This document shows, one piece after another, positions 8,707 through 22,776 of a DNA stretch of 61,053 nt. The DNA is taken from positions 1 through 61,053 of the forward strand of contig NZ_MOMB01000057.1 of assembly GCF_002752165.1 (NCBI RefSeq), given 5' to 3'. How positions within the stretch are numbered: the stretch's first letter is position 1; each line of letters opens with the position of its first letter. The translations under genes were made by a program, and so were the position numbers. The stretch is from Erwinia sp. OLFS4. GTDB lineage: Bacteria > Pseudomonadota > Gammaproteobacteria > Enterobacterales > Enterobacteriaceae. The notes under the pieces are model-generated. The model saw nothing but the letters and a program-made list of their open reading frames with translations, did not search any database and was not told the origin of the DNA.

Positions 8707-10113
8707 ATGTCCAAGCAGCAGATTGGCGTTGTGGGTATGGCAGTGATGGGGCGTAACCTGGCCCTGAACATTGAAAGCCGCGGCTATACTGTGTCTATCT
8801 TTAACCGCTCGCGGGAAAAAACAGAAGAAGTGATGGCAGAAAACCCGGGCAAGAAGCTGGCACCTTACTACAGTATTGAAGAGTTTGTTGATTCACTGGA
8901 AAAACCCCGCCGTATTCTTCTGATGGTGCAGGCCGGTGAGGCCACTGATAAGACCATTGCTTCGCTGACGCCGCATCTGGACAAAGGTGATATTCTGATT
9001 GACGGTGGTAACACCTTCTATAAAGACACTATCCGTCGTAACAAAGAGCTGTCTGACCAGGGCTTTAATTTTATTGGCACCGGCGTTTCCGGTGGTGAAG
9101 AGGGCGCGCTGAAAGGGCCATCCATCATGCCAGGCGGCCAGAAAGAAGCCTATCAGCTGGTGGCCCCGATTCTGGATAAAATTGCGGCACGCGCTGAAGG
9201 TGAAGCCTGCGTTACCTATATTGGTCCGGACGGTGCCGGCCACTACGTTAAGATGGTCCACAATGGCATTGAATACGGTGATATGCAGCTGATTGCTGAA
9301 GCCTACTCGCTGCTGAAAGGGGCGCTGGGCTTAAATAATGAAGAATTAGCCAAAACATTCAGTGAATGGAATCAGGGTGAGTTAAGCAGCTATCTCATTG
9401 ATATTACCAAAGATATCTTCACTAAAAAAGACTCGCAGGGGCACTACCTGGTTGATGTGATTCTCGATGAAGCGGCAAATAAAGGTACCGGAAAATGGAC
9501 CAGCCAGAGTTCGCTGGATCTGGGCGAGCCGCTGTCTTTGATCACCGAATCGGTTTTTGCACGCTATCTGTCTTCGCTGAAGTCGCAGCGTGTGGCGGCG
9601 TCAAAAGTGCTGAGCGGCCCGGAAGCGAAGCCGTTTAGCGGCGACAAAGCTGGCTTTATTGAAAAGGTTCGTCGCGCGCTTTATCTGGGTAAAATCGTGT
9701 CTTACGCCCAGGGTTTTTCGCAGCTGCGTGCGGCGTCAACCGAATATAACTGGAATCTGAACTACGGCGAAATTGCTAAAATTTTCCGGGCTGGCTGTAT
9801 TATTCGCGCCCAGTTCCTGCAGAAAATTACCGATGCCTACGCCGATAATGCCGATATTGCTAACCTGCTGCTGGCGCCATACTTCAAAAATATTGCCGAT
9901 GAATATCAGCAGGCGCTGCGCGACGTGGTGGCTTATGCGGTGCAAAACGGTATCCCGACCCCGACTTTCTCCGCGGCGATTGCTTATTATGATAGTTATC
10001 GTGCAGCGGTACTGCCGGCGAACCTGATTCAGGCACAGCGTGACTATTTTGGCGCTCACACCTATAAGCGCATTGATAAAGAAGGTGTGTTCCACACCGA
10101 GTGGCTGGATTAA
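8707..10113 (+). CDS. gnd: 6-phosphogluconate dehydrogenase (decarboxylating)
   Basis: 468 residues, the usual length of enterobacterial Gnd. The NADP-binding N-terminus reads [21 protein letters not shown]. The substrate and catalytic segments include [48 protein letters not shown] with catalytic Lys and Glu, and a C-terminal [13 protein letters not shown]. It oxidises 6-phosphogluconate to ribulose-5-phosphate, CO2 and NADPH in the pentose phosphate pathway. The gene stands alone, with its own leader and a strong terminator. It lies between the polysaccharide and his regions as in E. coli. Confidence 0.98.
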   Translation: MSKQQIGVVGMAVMGRNLALNIESRGYTVSIFNRSREKTEEVMAENPGKKLAPYYSIEEFVDSLEKPRRILLMVQAGEATDKTIASLTPHLDKGDILIDGGNTFYKDTIRRNKELSDQGFNFIGTGVSGGEEGALKGPSIMPGGQKEAYQLVAPILDKIAARAEGEACVTYIGPDGAGHYVKMVHNGIEYGDMQLIAEAYSLLKGALGLNNEELAKTFSEWNQGELSSYLIDITKDIFTKKDSQGHYLVDVILDEAANKGTGKWTSQSSLDLGEPLSLITESVFARYLSSLKSQRVAASKVLSGPEAKPFSGDKAGFIEKVRRALYLGKIVSYAQGFSQLRAASTEYNWNLNYGEIAKIFRAGCIIRAQFLQKITDAYADNADIANLLLAPYFKNIADEYQQALRDVVAYAVQNGIPTPTFSAAIAYYDSYRAAVLPANLIQAQRDYFGAHTYKRIDKEGVFHTEWLD

Positions 10114-10131
10114 TCTTCAGCTGCTGGCGAA

Positions 10132-10160
10132 AAAGGCTTCCTGCGGGAAGCCTTTTTTTT
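10132..10160 (+). terminator. Rho-independent terminator after gnd
   Basis: 10-bp stem AAAGGCTTCC / GGAAGCCTTT with loop TGCG, continuing into a run of eight T. Confidence 0.92.
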
Positions 10161-10210
10161 GCTTTAAACCAGACTGCAAGCGGGGTTCCGGCAGGGACTT
10201 GCCGGCCGGC

Positions 10211-10480
10211 TTACGCCGGGTCGCTGGTTTTGATGATCTCTATTTCACCGGGGCTGGCGATACGCAGGTAGTCGCTGGCATCCAGCAGCAGCGAGCAGGT
10301 CAGGCTTGCGGCATTGCAGGCAATTTCCCGGTTACGCTGGCACAGCGTCGGGTCAACAATCAGCCTCAGTTGCGGGTGAAAGCTAAAGGGGGGAAGGGTG
10401 CCAGGCGTACAGCCAGTCAGTTGCCTTATTTCGGCCGGGCTGGTAGCCACGAAAACAGAGCGGACCGCCAGCCTGACAGG
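10211..10480 (-). pseudogene. Remnant of a YbaK/EbsC-type prolyl-tRNA editing-domain gene
   Basis: A minus-strand frame encodes AVRSVFVATSPAEIRQLTGC, then PGTLPPFSFHPQLRLIVDP and a C-terminus DASDYLRIASPGEIE. This is the C-terminal half of a free-standing YbaK-like editing protein, whose full length would be about 160 residues. In frame, a TAA at about 10481 sits inside the end of hisI, so the N-terminal half is missing. Family role: hydrolysis of mischarged aminoacyl-tRNA(Pro) or similar. The fragment follows the his operon directly on the same strand. It is most likely a decayed remnant left by a deletion that placed hisI next to it. Confidence 0.72.
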
Positions 10481-10482
10481 AC

Positions 10483-11087
10483 TTATTTATGCCTTTCCCT
10501 GAGGGTATTGATCACACGGCTCAGATTGAGATCCTGATCCTGCAGCAGCACCAGAAGGTGATAGATCAGGTCTGAGGCTTCGTTAACCAGCTCTTCACGG
10601 TTGTGCACGGTGGCGGCCAGCGCCGTTTCTACGCCTTCCTCTCCGACTTTCTGCGCAATGCGTTTTGTGCCGCTGGCATACAGGCGGGCGGTGTAGGAAC
10701 TGGCGGCATCGGCGTGTTTGCGTTCTGCCAGCAATTGTTCAAGCTGATAAAGGAAATCCCAGTCGCTGGCGGCGGGAGCAAAGCAGCTGGTGGTACCACG
10801 ATGACAGGTAGGGCCTGCCGGATTGACCAGCAGCAGCAGCGTATCATTATCGCAGTCTGGTGTGATGCTGACGACCTTGAGAAAATGACCGGAGGTTTCG
10901 CCTTTAGTCCATAAACGCTGTTTGCTCCGTGACCAGAAAGTGACCTGACCACATTGCAGCGTTTGCTGCAACGCTTGCTGATTCATATAGCCATGCATCA
11001 GAACCGCACCGGAAACGGCATGCTGCACGATAGCGGGCATCATGCCGGCAGTTTTATCCCAGTCCAGCGCTGCCAGTTGTTGTTCAG

Positions 11088-11094
<7 letters not shown>
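10483..11094 (-). CDS. hisI: Bifunctional phosphoribosyl-AMP cyclohydrolase / phosphoribosyl-ATP pyrophosphatase
   Basis: 203 residues, two fused domains. The N-terminal cyclohydrolase domain (about 1-115) shows [32 protein letters not shown] and a zinc-binding CDNDT...HRGTTSCF region. The C-terminal MazG-like pyrophosphohydrolase domain (about 120-203) shows [18 protein letters not shown] and [14 protein letters not shown]. It carries out histidine steps 2 and 3, removing pyrophosphate from PR-ATP and opening the purine ring. It is the last gene of the his operon and overlaps hisF by 7 bp, consistent with translational coupling. Confidence 0.96.
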
Positions 11095-12586
<1,492 letters not shown>

Positions 12587-13176
12587 CTACATCTCCAGGA
12601 AATTTTTCAGCAGTCGGGCACCCGCCGCGCCGGAACGCTCAGGATGGAATTGCACCCCAAAAAAGTTGTCTTTTTGCACCGCAGCGCTGAACGGGCCGGC
12701 ATAATCACACTGGGCGATGGTGCAGCTATTCACCGGCATTGCGTAGCTGTGAACAAAATAGAAATAGCTGTCATCACCAATCCCCTGAAACAGGCGATGA
12801 CCGGCCTGCGGGGTAATTTGATTCCAGCCCATATGCGGCAGCGGCAGGGTTTCGGCCTGCATTCTGACCACCGGCTGATTAATCAGTCCAAGGGTATCAA
12901 TGCCACCATTTTCTTCACTGCTGACAGCCAGCAGCTGCATGCCCAGGCAGATGCCAAGCACCGGCTGGGTACAGGCTTTAATCAGTCCGGTTAATTCACG
13001 TTGCTGCAGCTGTGCCATTGCGGCCTGCGCAGTACCGACGCCGGGCAACAACAGTTTATCGGCCGCCAGCACGACATCGGCCTCGCGGCTGACCACGGGC
13101 TGATAACCCAGACGCTGAATGGCCCATCTGACCGAGGAGAGATTGGCACAGCCGGTATCAAGGATCACGACCTGCA

Positions 13177-13177
<1 letters not shown>
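12587..13177 (-). CDS. hisH: Imidazole glycerol phosphate synthase, glutaminase subunit
   Basis: 196 residues, class I glutamine amidotransferase. The nucleophile is in [12 protein letters not shown] (Cys77), the oxyanion region is [11 protein letters not shown], and the catalytic His/Glu are in VQFHPERSG. It releases ammonia from glutamine and channels it to HisF. Its start codon overlaps the last base of the hisB stop, so coupling is likely. Confidence 0.97.
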
Positions 13178-16636
<3,459 letters not shown>

Positions 16637-16641
16637 CTTGC

Positions 16642-17541
16642 TTACTCCATCATTTTTTCTATGGGTAACACCAGTATTGAGCTGGCGCCCAGCGATTTGA
16701 GCTTTTCCATGGTTTCCCAGAACAGGGTTTCACTACTGACCATGTGCATCGCGACCCGGCTGCGGTCTCCGGCCAGTGGCAGTACCGTTGGCCGTTCGGC
16801 GCCAGGCAGCAGGGCAATAATGTCTTCCAGCCGATCGCCCGGTGCATGCAGCATAATGTATTTTGATTCGCGTGCCTGAATAACTCCCTGAATACGGGTC
16901 ATTAATTTGTCAATCAGCTGCTGTTTGCTGGCCGGCATCTCACCATCACGCTGGATAAGACAGGCTTTAGAACGGTAGATCACCTCAACTTCGCGTAATC
17001 CGTTAGCTTCCAGGGTGGCGCCGGTGGACACCAGGTCACAGATGGCATCGGCAAGGCCGGCGCGCGGCGCCACTTCTACCGATCCGTTTAGCAGGCAGGA
17101 TTTAAAGCTGATACCTTGTTTGTCGAAGTATTTTTTTAACAGGTGTGGGTAAGAGGTGGCGATACGGGTATTGTTCAGGCACGCTGGCCCGCTGTAGGGG
17201 GCATCAACTGGCATTGCCAGCGACAGGCGGCACCCGCCAAAATCGAGACGGCGTAGCGTCAGATAGCGGGGATCTTCTCCCTGAGCATGGCGCGTCAGTA
17301 ACGCTTCTTCCAGCACATTTTCGCCAATAATCCCCAGGTCCACCACGCCATCCATAACCAGACCGGGGATATCGTCATCACGCACCCTCAGGATGTCAAT
17401 CGGCATATTTTCAGCAAAGGCGATCAGGCGCTGTTGTTGTAAATTAATTTTGATTCCGCAGCGGGCCAGCAACTCCCGTGAATCGTCGCTCAAACGTCCT
17501 GACTTTTGCATAGCGATGCGTAAGCGCGAATTATCTAACAT
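16642..17541 (-). CDS. hisG: ATP phosphoribosyltransferase (long form)
   Basis: 299 residues starting [21 protein letters not shown], exactly the enterobacterial HisG length. Upstream codons in frame run into the attenuator, so ATG 17541 is chosen. Segments [23 protein letters not shown] and [19 protein letters not shown] bind PRPP and nucleotide. The C-terminal ACT-like domain (about 225-299) mediates feedback inhibition by histidine. It catalyses the first and regulated step, ATP plus PRPP to PR-ATP. Confidence 0.97.
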   Translation of the reverse strand: MLDNSRLRIAMQKSGRLSDDSRELLARCGIKINLQQQRLIAFAENMPIDILRVRDDDIPGLVMDGVVDLGIIGENVLEEALLTRHAQGEDPRYLTLRRLDFGGCRLSLAMPVDAPYSGPACLNNTRIATSYPHLLKKYFDKQGISFKSCLLNGSVEVAPRAGLADAICDLVSTGATLEANGLREVEVIYRSKACLIQRDGEMPASKQQLIDKLMTRIQGVIQARESKYIMLHAPGDRLEDIIALLPGAERPTVLPLAGDRSRVAMHMVSSETLFWETMEKLKSLGASSILVLPIEKMME

Positions 17542-17624
17542 AGAGCCCGTTCCTTTTATCAATGTTAAAACTGGTGATGAAACCATAATGTTGCGTATTG
17601 ATACCGGTTCATCGGGCCATAAAA

Positions 17625-17657
17625 AAAGCCCCCGGAAGGCGATCTTCCGGGGGCTTT
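17625..17657 (-). terminator. his operon attenuator terminator
   Basis: A perfect 14-bp stem AAAGCCCCCGGAAG / CTTCCGGGGGCTTT with a 5-nt loop, followed on the minus strand by a U-run, lies between hisL and hisG. With the histidine-rich leader it forms the classical transcription-attenuation switch. Confidence 0.95.
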
Positions 17658-17717
17658 CATCACGTTCTGCACCACTGGAAGATCCTGAACGTCTTCCAGC
17701 ACACATCGCCTGAAAGA

Positions 17718-17765
17718 CTAGTCAGGGTGATGGTGATGATGATGGTTAAACTGAACGCGTGTCAT
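17718..17765 (-). CDS. hisL: his operon leader peptide
   Basis: The minus-strand frame from ATG 17765 to TAG encodes [15 protein letters not shown], 15 residues with six consecutive histidines; E. coli HisL has seven. The ribosome stalls at these codons when charged tRNA-His is scarce, which prevents the terminator at 17625-17657 from forming. A GAGAAA ribosome-binding stretch lies just upstream. It is transcribed first in hisLGDCBHAFI. Confidence 0.97.
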   Translation of the reverse strand: MTRVQFNHHHHHHPD

Positions 17766-17935
17766 AATTTCTCTTTGAATGAATCACTATTCATAAACTG
17801 ATAAGTAAGCTAACCATAATAGCGCTGCGACGCAACTGTTTTTTGTCAATGTTGAAAGATTCTCTCACCAGCCGGAGATTGCCAGCGCTCTGCGGCTGGC
17901 GTAGCCTGAATACTTAACCCGTTTCGGAGGTAGGG

Positions 17936-18757
17936 ATGAAAAGAGTGGCGATTGTGGGGCTGGGATGGCTGGGCATGCCGCTGGCTCTGGCATTACATGC
18001 TCGTGGCTGGCAGGTTTGCGGCAGCAAAAGAACGCCGGACGGCGTCGCCGCCGCCCGCATGTGCGGTATTGATAGCTATCGACTGCTGTTGACACCTCGT
18101 CTGGAGTGCGAAGCGGATGACCTTGAGGCGTTGCTGCGGGTTGACGCACTGGTGGTAGCGGTGCCAGCCAGCCAGTCGGTTACCGGCGACAATTATCTGC
18201 TGGCGATTCAGCAGCTGATAGACAGCGCGCTGGCCTGTGGGGTACCACATATTCTGTTTACCAGTTCCATCTCGGTGTACGGTGATATCAGCGGGCATGT
18301 CAACGAACGCTCAGTGCTGCGTCCCACCACTCTGGCGGGCAGGACGCTGGCGGAACTGGAAAACTGGCTGCATGATCTGCCGGGTACCCGGGTGGATATT
18401 CTGCGTCTGGCTGGTCTGGTTGGCCCGCAGCGTCATCCCGGGCGTTTTCTGGCGGGTAAACGTGGGCTGGAAAACGGGCATCATGGGGTAAACCTGGTTC
18501 ATCTGGATGATGTGATTGCCGCTCTGACGCTGCTGCTTGAGCGCGGTAACGGCGGCGTCTGGAATATTTGTGCACCAGAACATCCGGCACGCGGTAACTT
18601 TTACCCGGAGGTAACCCGCCAGCTGGGACTGACGCCGCCGGAATTTAATCAGGCGTCCGGTGGCCAGCAGGGGAAAGTGATTGATGGCAGTAAAATATGC
18701 CGCCAGCTGGGTTTCCGCTATCAGTATCCCAACCCCAATAATATGCCGTTAAGCTGA
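17936..18757 (+). CDS. yeeZ: YeeZ-like NAD(P)-binding epimerase-family protein
   Basis: 273 residues, starting KRVAIVGLGWLGMPLALALHARGW, a Rossmann GxGxxG motif. FTSSISVYGDISG and LRLAGLVGPQRHPGRFLAG are typical of the extended SDR family and of E. coli YeeZ. The SDR catalytic YxxxK is not evident, as in YeeZ, so enzymatic activity is uncertain. It is divergent from the his operon, as in E. coli. The start follows TTTCGGAGGTAGGG. Its substrate is unknown. Confidence 0.9.
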   Translation: MKRVAIVGLGWLGMPLALALHARGWQVCGSKRTPDGVAAARMCGIDSYRLLLTPRLECEADDLEALLRVDALVVAVPASQSVTGDNYLLAIQQLIDSALACGVPHILFTSSISVYGDISGHVNERSVLRPTTLAGRTLAELENWLHDLPGTRVDILRLAGLVGPQRHPGRFLAGKRGLENGHHGVNLVHLDDVIAALTLLLERGNGGVWNICAPEHPARGNFYPEVTRQLGLTPPEFNQASGGQQGKVIDGSKICRQLGFRYQYPNPNNMPLS

Positions 18758-18773
18758 GGGGCTTCGCTGTCTA

Positions 18774-19193
18774 TCAGCCCGATTTTCCTGCTTTCCCGTG
18801 ATAGAGCAGGGCCTTTGACAGGCTGAAATTAAAGAACATGCCTATCAGGCTACCTGCGGCTATTGCCAGCACCGGATAGTGCCGGGTCAGCGGTGAGACG
18901 GCGATCAGACCGGAGTAGCAGGCAAGATTAACCGCGCCGCCTACGCACATGATCAGGAAATAAGTGGCAAATTCTTTGTGTTTGCCATGCTGAGACGGGG
19001 TGGCTGCAAAGGTCAGCGAGCGGTTAATCAGCCAGGTGGTGATCACCGCGCAGCTAAAAGAAATTAGCCGGGCACCATATAAGCCAGTTAAACCTTTCAG
19101 CAGATAAAGCACCAGCGTATCAACCATAAAACCAATCACGCCAGTGATGGCAAATTTAAAGGTTTCAGTAAGTAATTTTTTCATGATATCCAT
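18774..19193 (-). CDS. gtrA: GtrA-family membrane protein
   Basis: 139 residues with four hydrophobic segments, beginning KKLLTETFKFAITGVIGFMVDTLVLYLLKGL, typical of GtrA. A second ATG at 19184 (MKKLLTE) is an equally good start. GtrA proteins are thought to flip undecaprenyl-phosphate-linked glucose across the inner membrane for O-antigen glucosylation. Its usual partners are not adjacent: a gtrB and a large membrane glycosyltransferase lie at 28.98-31.43 kb. The gene converges on yeeZ with 16 bp between them. Confidence 0.85.
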   Translation of the reverse strand: MDIMKKLLTETFKFAITGVIGFMVDTLVLYLLKGLTGLYGARLISFSCAVITTWLINRSLTFAATPSQHGKHKEFATYFLIMCVGGAVNLACYSGLIAVSPLTRHYPVLAIAAGSLIGMFFNFSLSKALLYHGKAGKSG

Positions 19194-19282
19194 CAGGTTA
19201 TCGCACGGACAGCGGGGGCATCCTCCCCAGGATTTACCGTACGTGCGGTGTGCTGGCTAAACGGCTGCAGTATGGCCTGGAG

Positions 19283-19771
19283 TCAGTGGTGGTGATCGCG
19301 CAGAAAAACCGTCAGCACGTCTTTCGGCGGCGTTGCGTTACATTCGGAAATCAGCCAGCCAATGGCACCACGGTGGTAAGTTCCATGCAAAAGTACGTGT
19401 TCGAGCATGTCACAAGCCGTCATTTCACCGCTAACACCATCGACAAATTTAAAGCGTATCTGCTGGGTAAAGTCATTTTCTTCCATCGTGCTGAGATACC
19501 CGATATACCACTGAAAGCAAGCGTGCATCTGCTTTTCCAGGGTCTCCACCGAGGGCGTTTCCGGCGTGTTTAGCGCACTGTAACCATGCGGGGTGCCGCT
19601 GAGGTTGGCGCGAAAAATCATATCCACCACATAAATATGGTTCATTAGTCTTAGCATCAGATGGCGTTTTTGCTGATACGCGTCATCATGAATAGCGCTT
19701 ATGGCGTGCAGGGTGGCGCTATCGGCCCAGTGTTTATAGTTAAATAGTTTGATGAATCTGCTGCGGTCCAT
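19283..19771 (-). CDS. DinB/YfiT-fold metalloprotein
   Basis: 162 residues of a four-helix-bundle DinB-family protein. The likely metal-binding triad is His45 in LMNHIYVVD plus His129 and His133 in LLHGTYHRGAIGWL, the family pattern. Members include thiol transferases and uncharacterised proteins; despite the name, this is not DNA polymerase IV. The gene stands apart from the Puu genes by 167 bp of non-coding DNA and no specific substrate can be inferred. Confidence 0.85.
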   Translation of the reverse strand: MDRSRFIKLFNYKHWADSATLHAISAIHDDAYQQKRHLMLRLMNHIYVVDMIFRANLSGTPHGYSALNTPETPSVETLEKQMHACFQWYIGYLSTMEENDFTQQIRFKFVDGVSGEMTACDMLEHVLLHGTYHRGAIGWLISECNATPPKDVLTVFLRDHHH

Positions 19772-19938
19772 TGTCTGGCTGTCCGGTTATCGGATACGGT
19801 GGCCGCTATCATACCTGTATCAGGTTAAGCAGCGCTATCTCCGCCTGGTGGTCTGCGGTCGGCAGGCGCTTATGGCCGCCCACCGCAAAGCGGGCGTTTG
19901 GCGGTTATTATTATGTACCGCCGCGGTTTTGGCGCGTT

Positions 19939-21216
19939 TTAGATGCCCAGCCGGTCACGCAGGCTGTACCAGGTCGCTCCGATGGCGGTAAAGGGAATAC
20001 GCAGGCGATGCCCGCCGGGAAACGGCAGATGTGGCAGTCTGGCAAAGGCATCAAAGCGCTGACGGTTGCCCGCGATTGCCTCGCTCACCAGTTTGCCCGC
20101 CAGATGGGTAAAGGTAACGCCATGACCGCTGTCGCCCTGAATAAAATAGACGCCTGGTTCAAACTGACCAAGCTGCGGCATGCGGGATAAGGTCAGCAAA
20201 AAATTGCCGCTCCAGGCATAGTCAATGTTGATGCCCTGTAATTGCGGAAAGGTTTTAAGCAGCTTAGGGCGAATTAAAGCCACTACGTCGTCGGGTTCTC
20301 TGGCACCATAAATTACGCCGCCGCCAAACAGTAAGCGGTTATCGGCGGTCAGACGAAAATAATCCAGCAGATAATTGCAGTCTTCCACGCAGCGATTGTT
20401 GGGCAGCAGCGACAGGGCAAGGTCCGCTGATAATTTTTCGCTCACCACAATTTGCGAGCCGCATGGCATGCTGCGCCGGGTCAGACGCGGTTCCAGCGTT
20501 TCGGGCAGATAGGCGTTAGCCGCCCAGATAATATATTTTGCCCGCACACAGCCCTGCGCGGTATAGACCTGCTTTTGCGAGCCATAGTCCACCCGGGTGA
20601 CGGCGGAATGTTCATAGATGCGGCCGCCGTGATGACGGATTGCTTCCGCTTCACCCAGCGCCAGATTGAGCGGATGAAGGTGGCCACCACGCTTGTCCAG
20701 CAATCCGCCAACATAGCGTTCGCTGGCGACCTCGCGGCGTATTCCCTCCTCATCAAGCAGCGCCAGCTGATGATGACCAAAATGTTGCCAGCGCTTTTGT
20801 TGCGCGCGCAGATGGGACATCTGACGGGCGTTGAGGGCGGCAAAAATCCCACCCGGCCGGTAATCACAGTCAATGCCATAGTGCTCAATGCGCTGGCGGA
20901 TAATATCGCCACCTTCAAACATCATGTTACCGATAAGGCGGGCGCTTTCCTGCCCGTAGCGCTGTTCAATAATATCAATATCGCGGCTGAAGGAATTAAC
21001 CAGCTGGCCGCCGTTGCGCCCGCTGGCACCGAAACCGACCCTGACCGCTTCCAGTACCACCACGTCGAAGCCGGCTTCGCTAAGAAACAGCGCCGAAGAC
21101 AGGCCGGTAAAGCCGGCACCAATCACACAGACGTCACAGTCGACGGTATCCTGCAATACCGGCCAGTCGGCGTGCTGGTGGGCGGTGGCAGCGTAATAAC
21201 TCTTTACATGATCCAT
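19939..21216 (-). CDS. puuB: Gamma-glutamylputrescine oxidoreductase
   Basis: 425 residues, a DAO-fold flavoenzyme. The FAD-binding motif VCVIGAGFTGLSSALFLSEAG starts near residue 30, followed by GFGASGRNGGQLV, typical of PuuB/OrdL. The C-terminal YFIQGDSGHGVTFTHLAGKL completes the FAD site. It oxidises gamma-glutamylputrescine to gamma-glutamyl-aminobutyraldehyde, ammonia and H2O2. It lies 29 bp downstream of puuR and forms puuD-puuR-puuB on the minus strand. The product would need PuuC, which is not in this cluster. Confidence 0.93.
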   Translation of the reverse strand: MDHVKSYYAATAHQHADWPVLQDTVDCDVCVIGAGFTGLSSALFLSEAGFDVVVLEAVRVGFGASGRNGGQLVNSFSRDIDIIEQRYGQESARLIGNMMFEGGDIIRQRIEHYGIDCDYRPGGIFAALNARQMSHLRAQQKRWQHFGHHQLALLDEEGIRREVASERYVGGLLDKRGGHLHPLNLALGEAEAIRHHGGRIYEHSAVTRVDYGSQKQVYTAQGCVRAKYIIWAANAYLPETLEPRLTRRSMPCGSQIVVSEKLSADLALSLLPNNRCVEDCNYLLDYFRLTADNRLLFGGGVIYGAREPDDVVALIRPKLLKTFPQLQGINIDYAWSGNFLLTLSRMPQLGQFEPGVYFIQGDSGHGVTFTHLAGKLVSEAIAGNRQRFDAFARLPHLPFPGGHRLRIPFTAIGATWYSLRDRLGI

Positions 21217-21245
21217 AAGCAGACTCCCGGGGGACGCGCGGTCAG

Positions 21246-21803
21246 TTAAAAGGTGGTTGGCGTATGGGCACTGACAATGCGACAGATTTGGGTTGAGGTA
21301 TTGGTAAAACTGTGGGCCAGACCGGTATTAATGACGTAACTCTGACCCGCATTGAGATGGTAGGTTTGTCCGCCAATGGTAAGGACAATTTCGCCTTCCA
21401 GCAGGGTGCCGGTTTCTTCACCTGGGTGACGGATTTTTTCGCCGGTGGTGGCGCCAGGCTCATAGGTTTCCAGCATCATGGCCAGCGTACGTTCAGGATT
21501 ACCATTATGAATTAAGCGCAGTGATACCCCCTGACTGCCAATATCAATCAGCTCATTTGCATTAATCACAACCCTGGGAGGGGAACTGTCGGCGGGTTCG
21601 GCAAAAAACGCCGACAGTGACAGGTCGTATACTTTGAGCAATTTTTGCAGCGTACTGAGCGCCGGACTGACTTTATCCTGTTCGATAGTACTGATGGCGC
21701 TGTGTGTCAGGCCGGAAAGCTCTGCTACCCGACGCTGTGATAATCCCCGTTGCTGACGAATTTCCGCCAGACGCCGTCCGGGAGCGAGCGGACGATCGTT
21801 CAT
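21246..21803 (-). CDS. puuR: Putrescine-utilisation repressor PuuR
   Basis: 185 residues. The N-terminal helix-turn-helix (about 8-62) reads RLAEIRQQRGLSQRRVAELSG...STIEQDKVSPALSTLQKLL. The C-terminal cupin domain (about 105-180) contains HPGEETGTLLEGEIVLTIGG and YVINTGLAHSFTN. In E. coli PuuR represses the puu genes and is relieved by putrescine. Its ATG overlaps the puuD stop by 4 bp. The likely operators lie in the puuD/puuA divergent region, though I could not identify a clear PuuR box by eye. Confidence 0.93.
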   Translation of the reverse strand: MNDRPLAPGRRLAEIRQQRGLSQRRVAELSGLTHSAISTIEQDKVSPALSTLQKLLKVYDLSLSAFFAEPADSSPPRVVINANELIDIGSQGVSLRLIHNGNPERTLAMMLETYEPGATTGEKIRHPGEETGTLLEGEIVLTIGGQTYHLNAGQSYVINTGLAHSFTNTSTQICRIVSAHTPTTF

Positions 21804-22564
21804 ATTTTTCGTTCCTTCTGGAAGCGCTGGCAGGCCTGGATAAAGCCGCTAAACAGCGCGCGTGAAAGTGCAGAGCTTTCGCTCTGCCATTCCGGATGCC
21901 ATTGTACTGCCAGCGCAAAGGGATGGTGGGGCAAGCTCACAGCTTCAATCAGACCATCGGCGGCGCGCGCTTCCGTACGCAGCGCCGGTCCTGGCGTGCG
22001 GATACCCTGCGAATGCAGGGAGTTGACCCAGAATTTCTCGCAGCCGGGCAGCAGCTGATGCAGTAACCCATGTGGCTCCACCCAGACTTCATGGGCCGGC
22101 GCATACTGCTGTTCCAGTGCCAAAGCGCTGTCTTCCCGATGTTCACGCAAACCGTCGATGTCAGACAGGGCACGATGCAGCGTACCGCCAGTTGCAACGA
22201 CCAGTTCCTGTAAGCCGCGACAAATTGCCATCAGCGGCATCTGCTGGCGGATAACACCCTCGATCAGCGCAAATGCCAGCCGGTCACGTCCGGCATCACT
22301 GTCCGCTTCACTGCCGTTTTCACCATAATGATGGGGTTCAATGTTACTGGGACTGCCGGTGAGCAGGATACCGCTAAGAACGGTCATACTGTTTTCTAAT
22401 AGTTCCGGGCTGGTTGCCAGACCATGCGGCAAGGCAAGAGGAATGCCGCCAGCGGAAAAAATAGCATCCAGATATTTGTTATGAACGCTTTGCACCGGAT
22501 GACCAGCCAGCTGATTCTGGCACATCACCACGCCGATCAAGGGTTTGTCAAAAATAATGGCCAT
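21800..22564 (-). CDS. puuD: Gamma-glutamyl-gamma-aminobutyrate hydrolase
   Basis: 254 residues from ATG 22564, chosen because AGGGGG lies 6 bp upstream and the length equals E. coli PuuD. It is a class I glutamine-amidotransferase fold: nucleophile Cys115 in LMAICRGLQELVVA and catalytic His/Glu in VQWHPEWQS. It releases GABA and glutamate from gamma-glutamyl-GABA, the fourth step of the pathway. It is first of the puuD-puuR-puuB unit and divergent from puuA. Confidence 0.94.
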   Translation of the reverse strand: MAIIFDKPLIGVVMCQNQLAGHPVQSVHNKYLDAIFSAGGIPLALPHGLATSPELLENSMTVLSGILLTGSPSNIEPHHYGENGSEADSDAGRDRLAFALIEGVIRQQMPLMAICRGLQELVVATGGTLHRALSDIDGLREHREDSALALEQQYAPAHEVWVEPHGLLHQLLPGCEKFWVNSLHSQGIRTPGPALRTEARAADGLIEAVSLPHHPFALAVQWHPEWQSESSALSRALFSGFIQACQRFQKERKI

Positions 22565-22776
22565 TGTGCCCCCTGTGCACCTGGAAAATATTTTAAACAC
22601 TACAGCGCCGTTAACGGCCAGATTGTGCAATTTATTTTCAATCTAGCAATCAATTGGCCGCTATTCAAAGGTGAATGTTACATTTGCAGCCTTTTTATGT
22701 TGAGGCTAATGTTAAATGGTGGCAGTTATTTTGAGCATTGCCACACTCCTCTCCAACAGGTTAGCGGCAGGTGTCT
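22565..22776. promoter_or_regulatory. Divergent puuD / puuA control region
   Basis: 212 bp of AT-rich DNA between divergent genes, so both promoters and PuuR sites are expected here. Candidate AT-rich stretches lie at 22615-22700, but no exact match to the PuuR consensus is claimed. Confidence 0.5.

Noticed and set aside
22565..22776. A specific PuuR operator between puuD and puuA
   Set aside because: AT-rich stretches are present but none matches the consensus I recall well enough to place a site.
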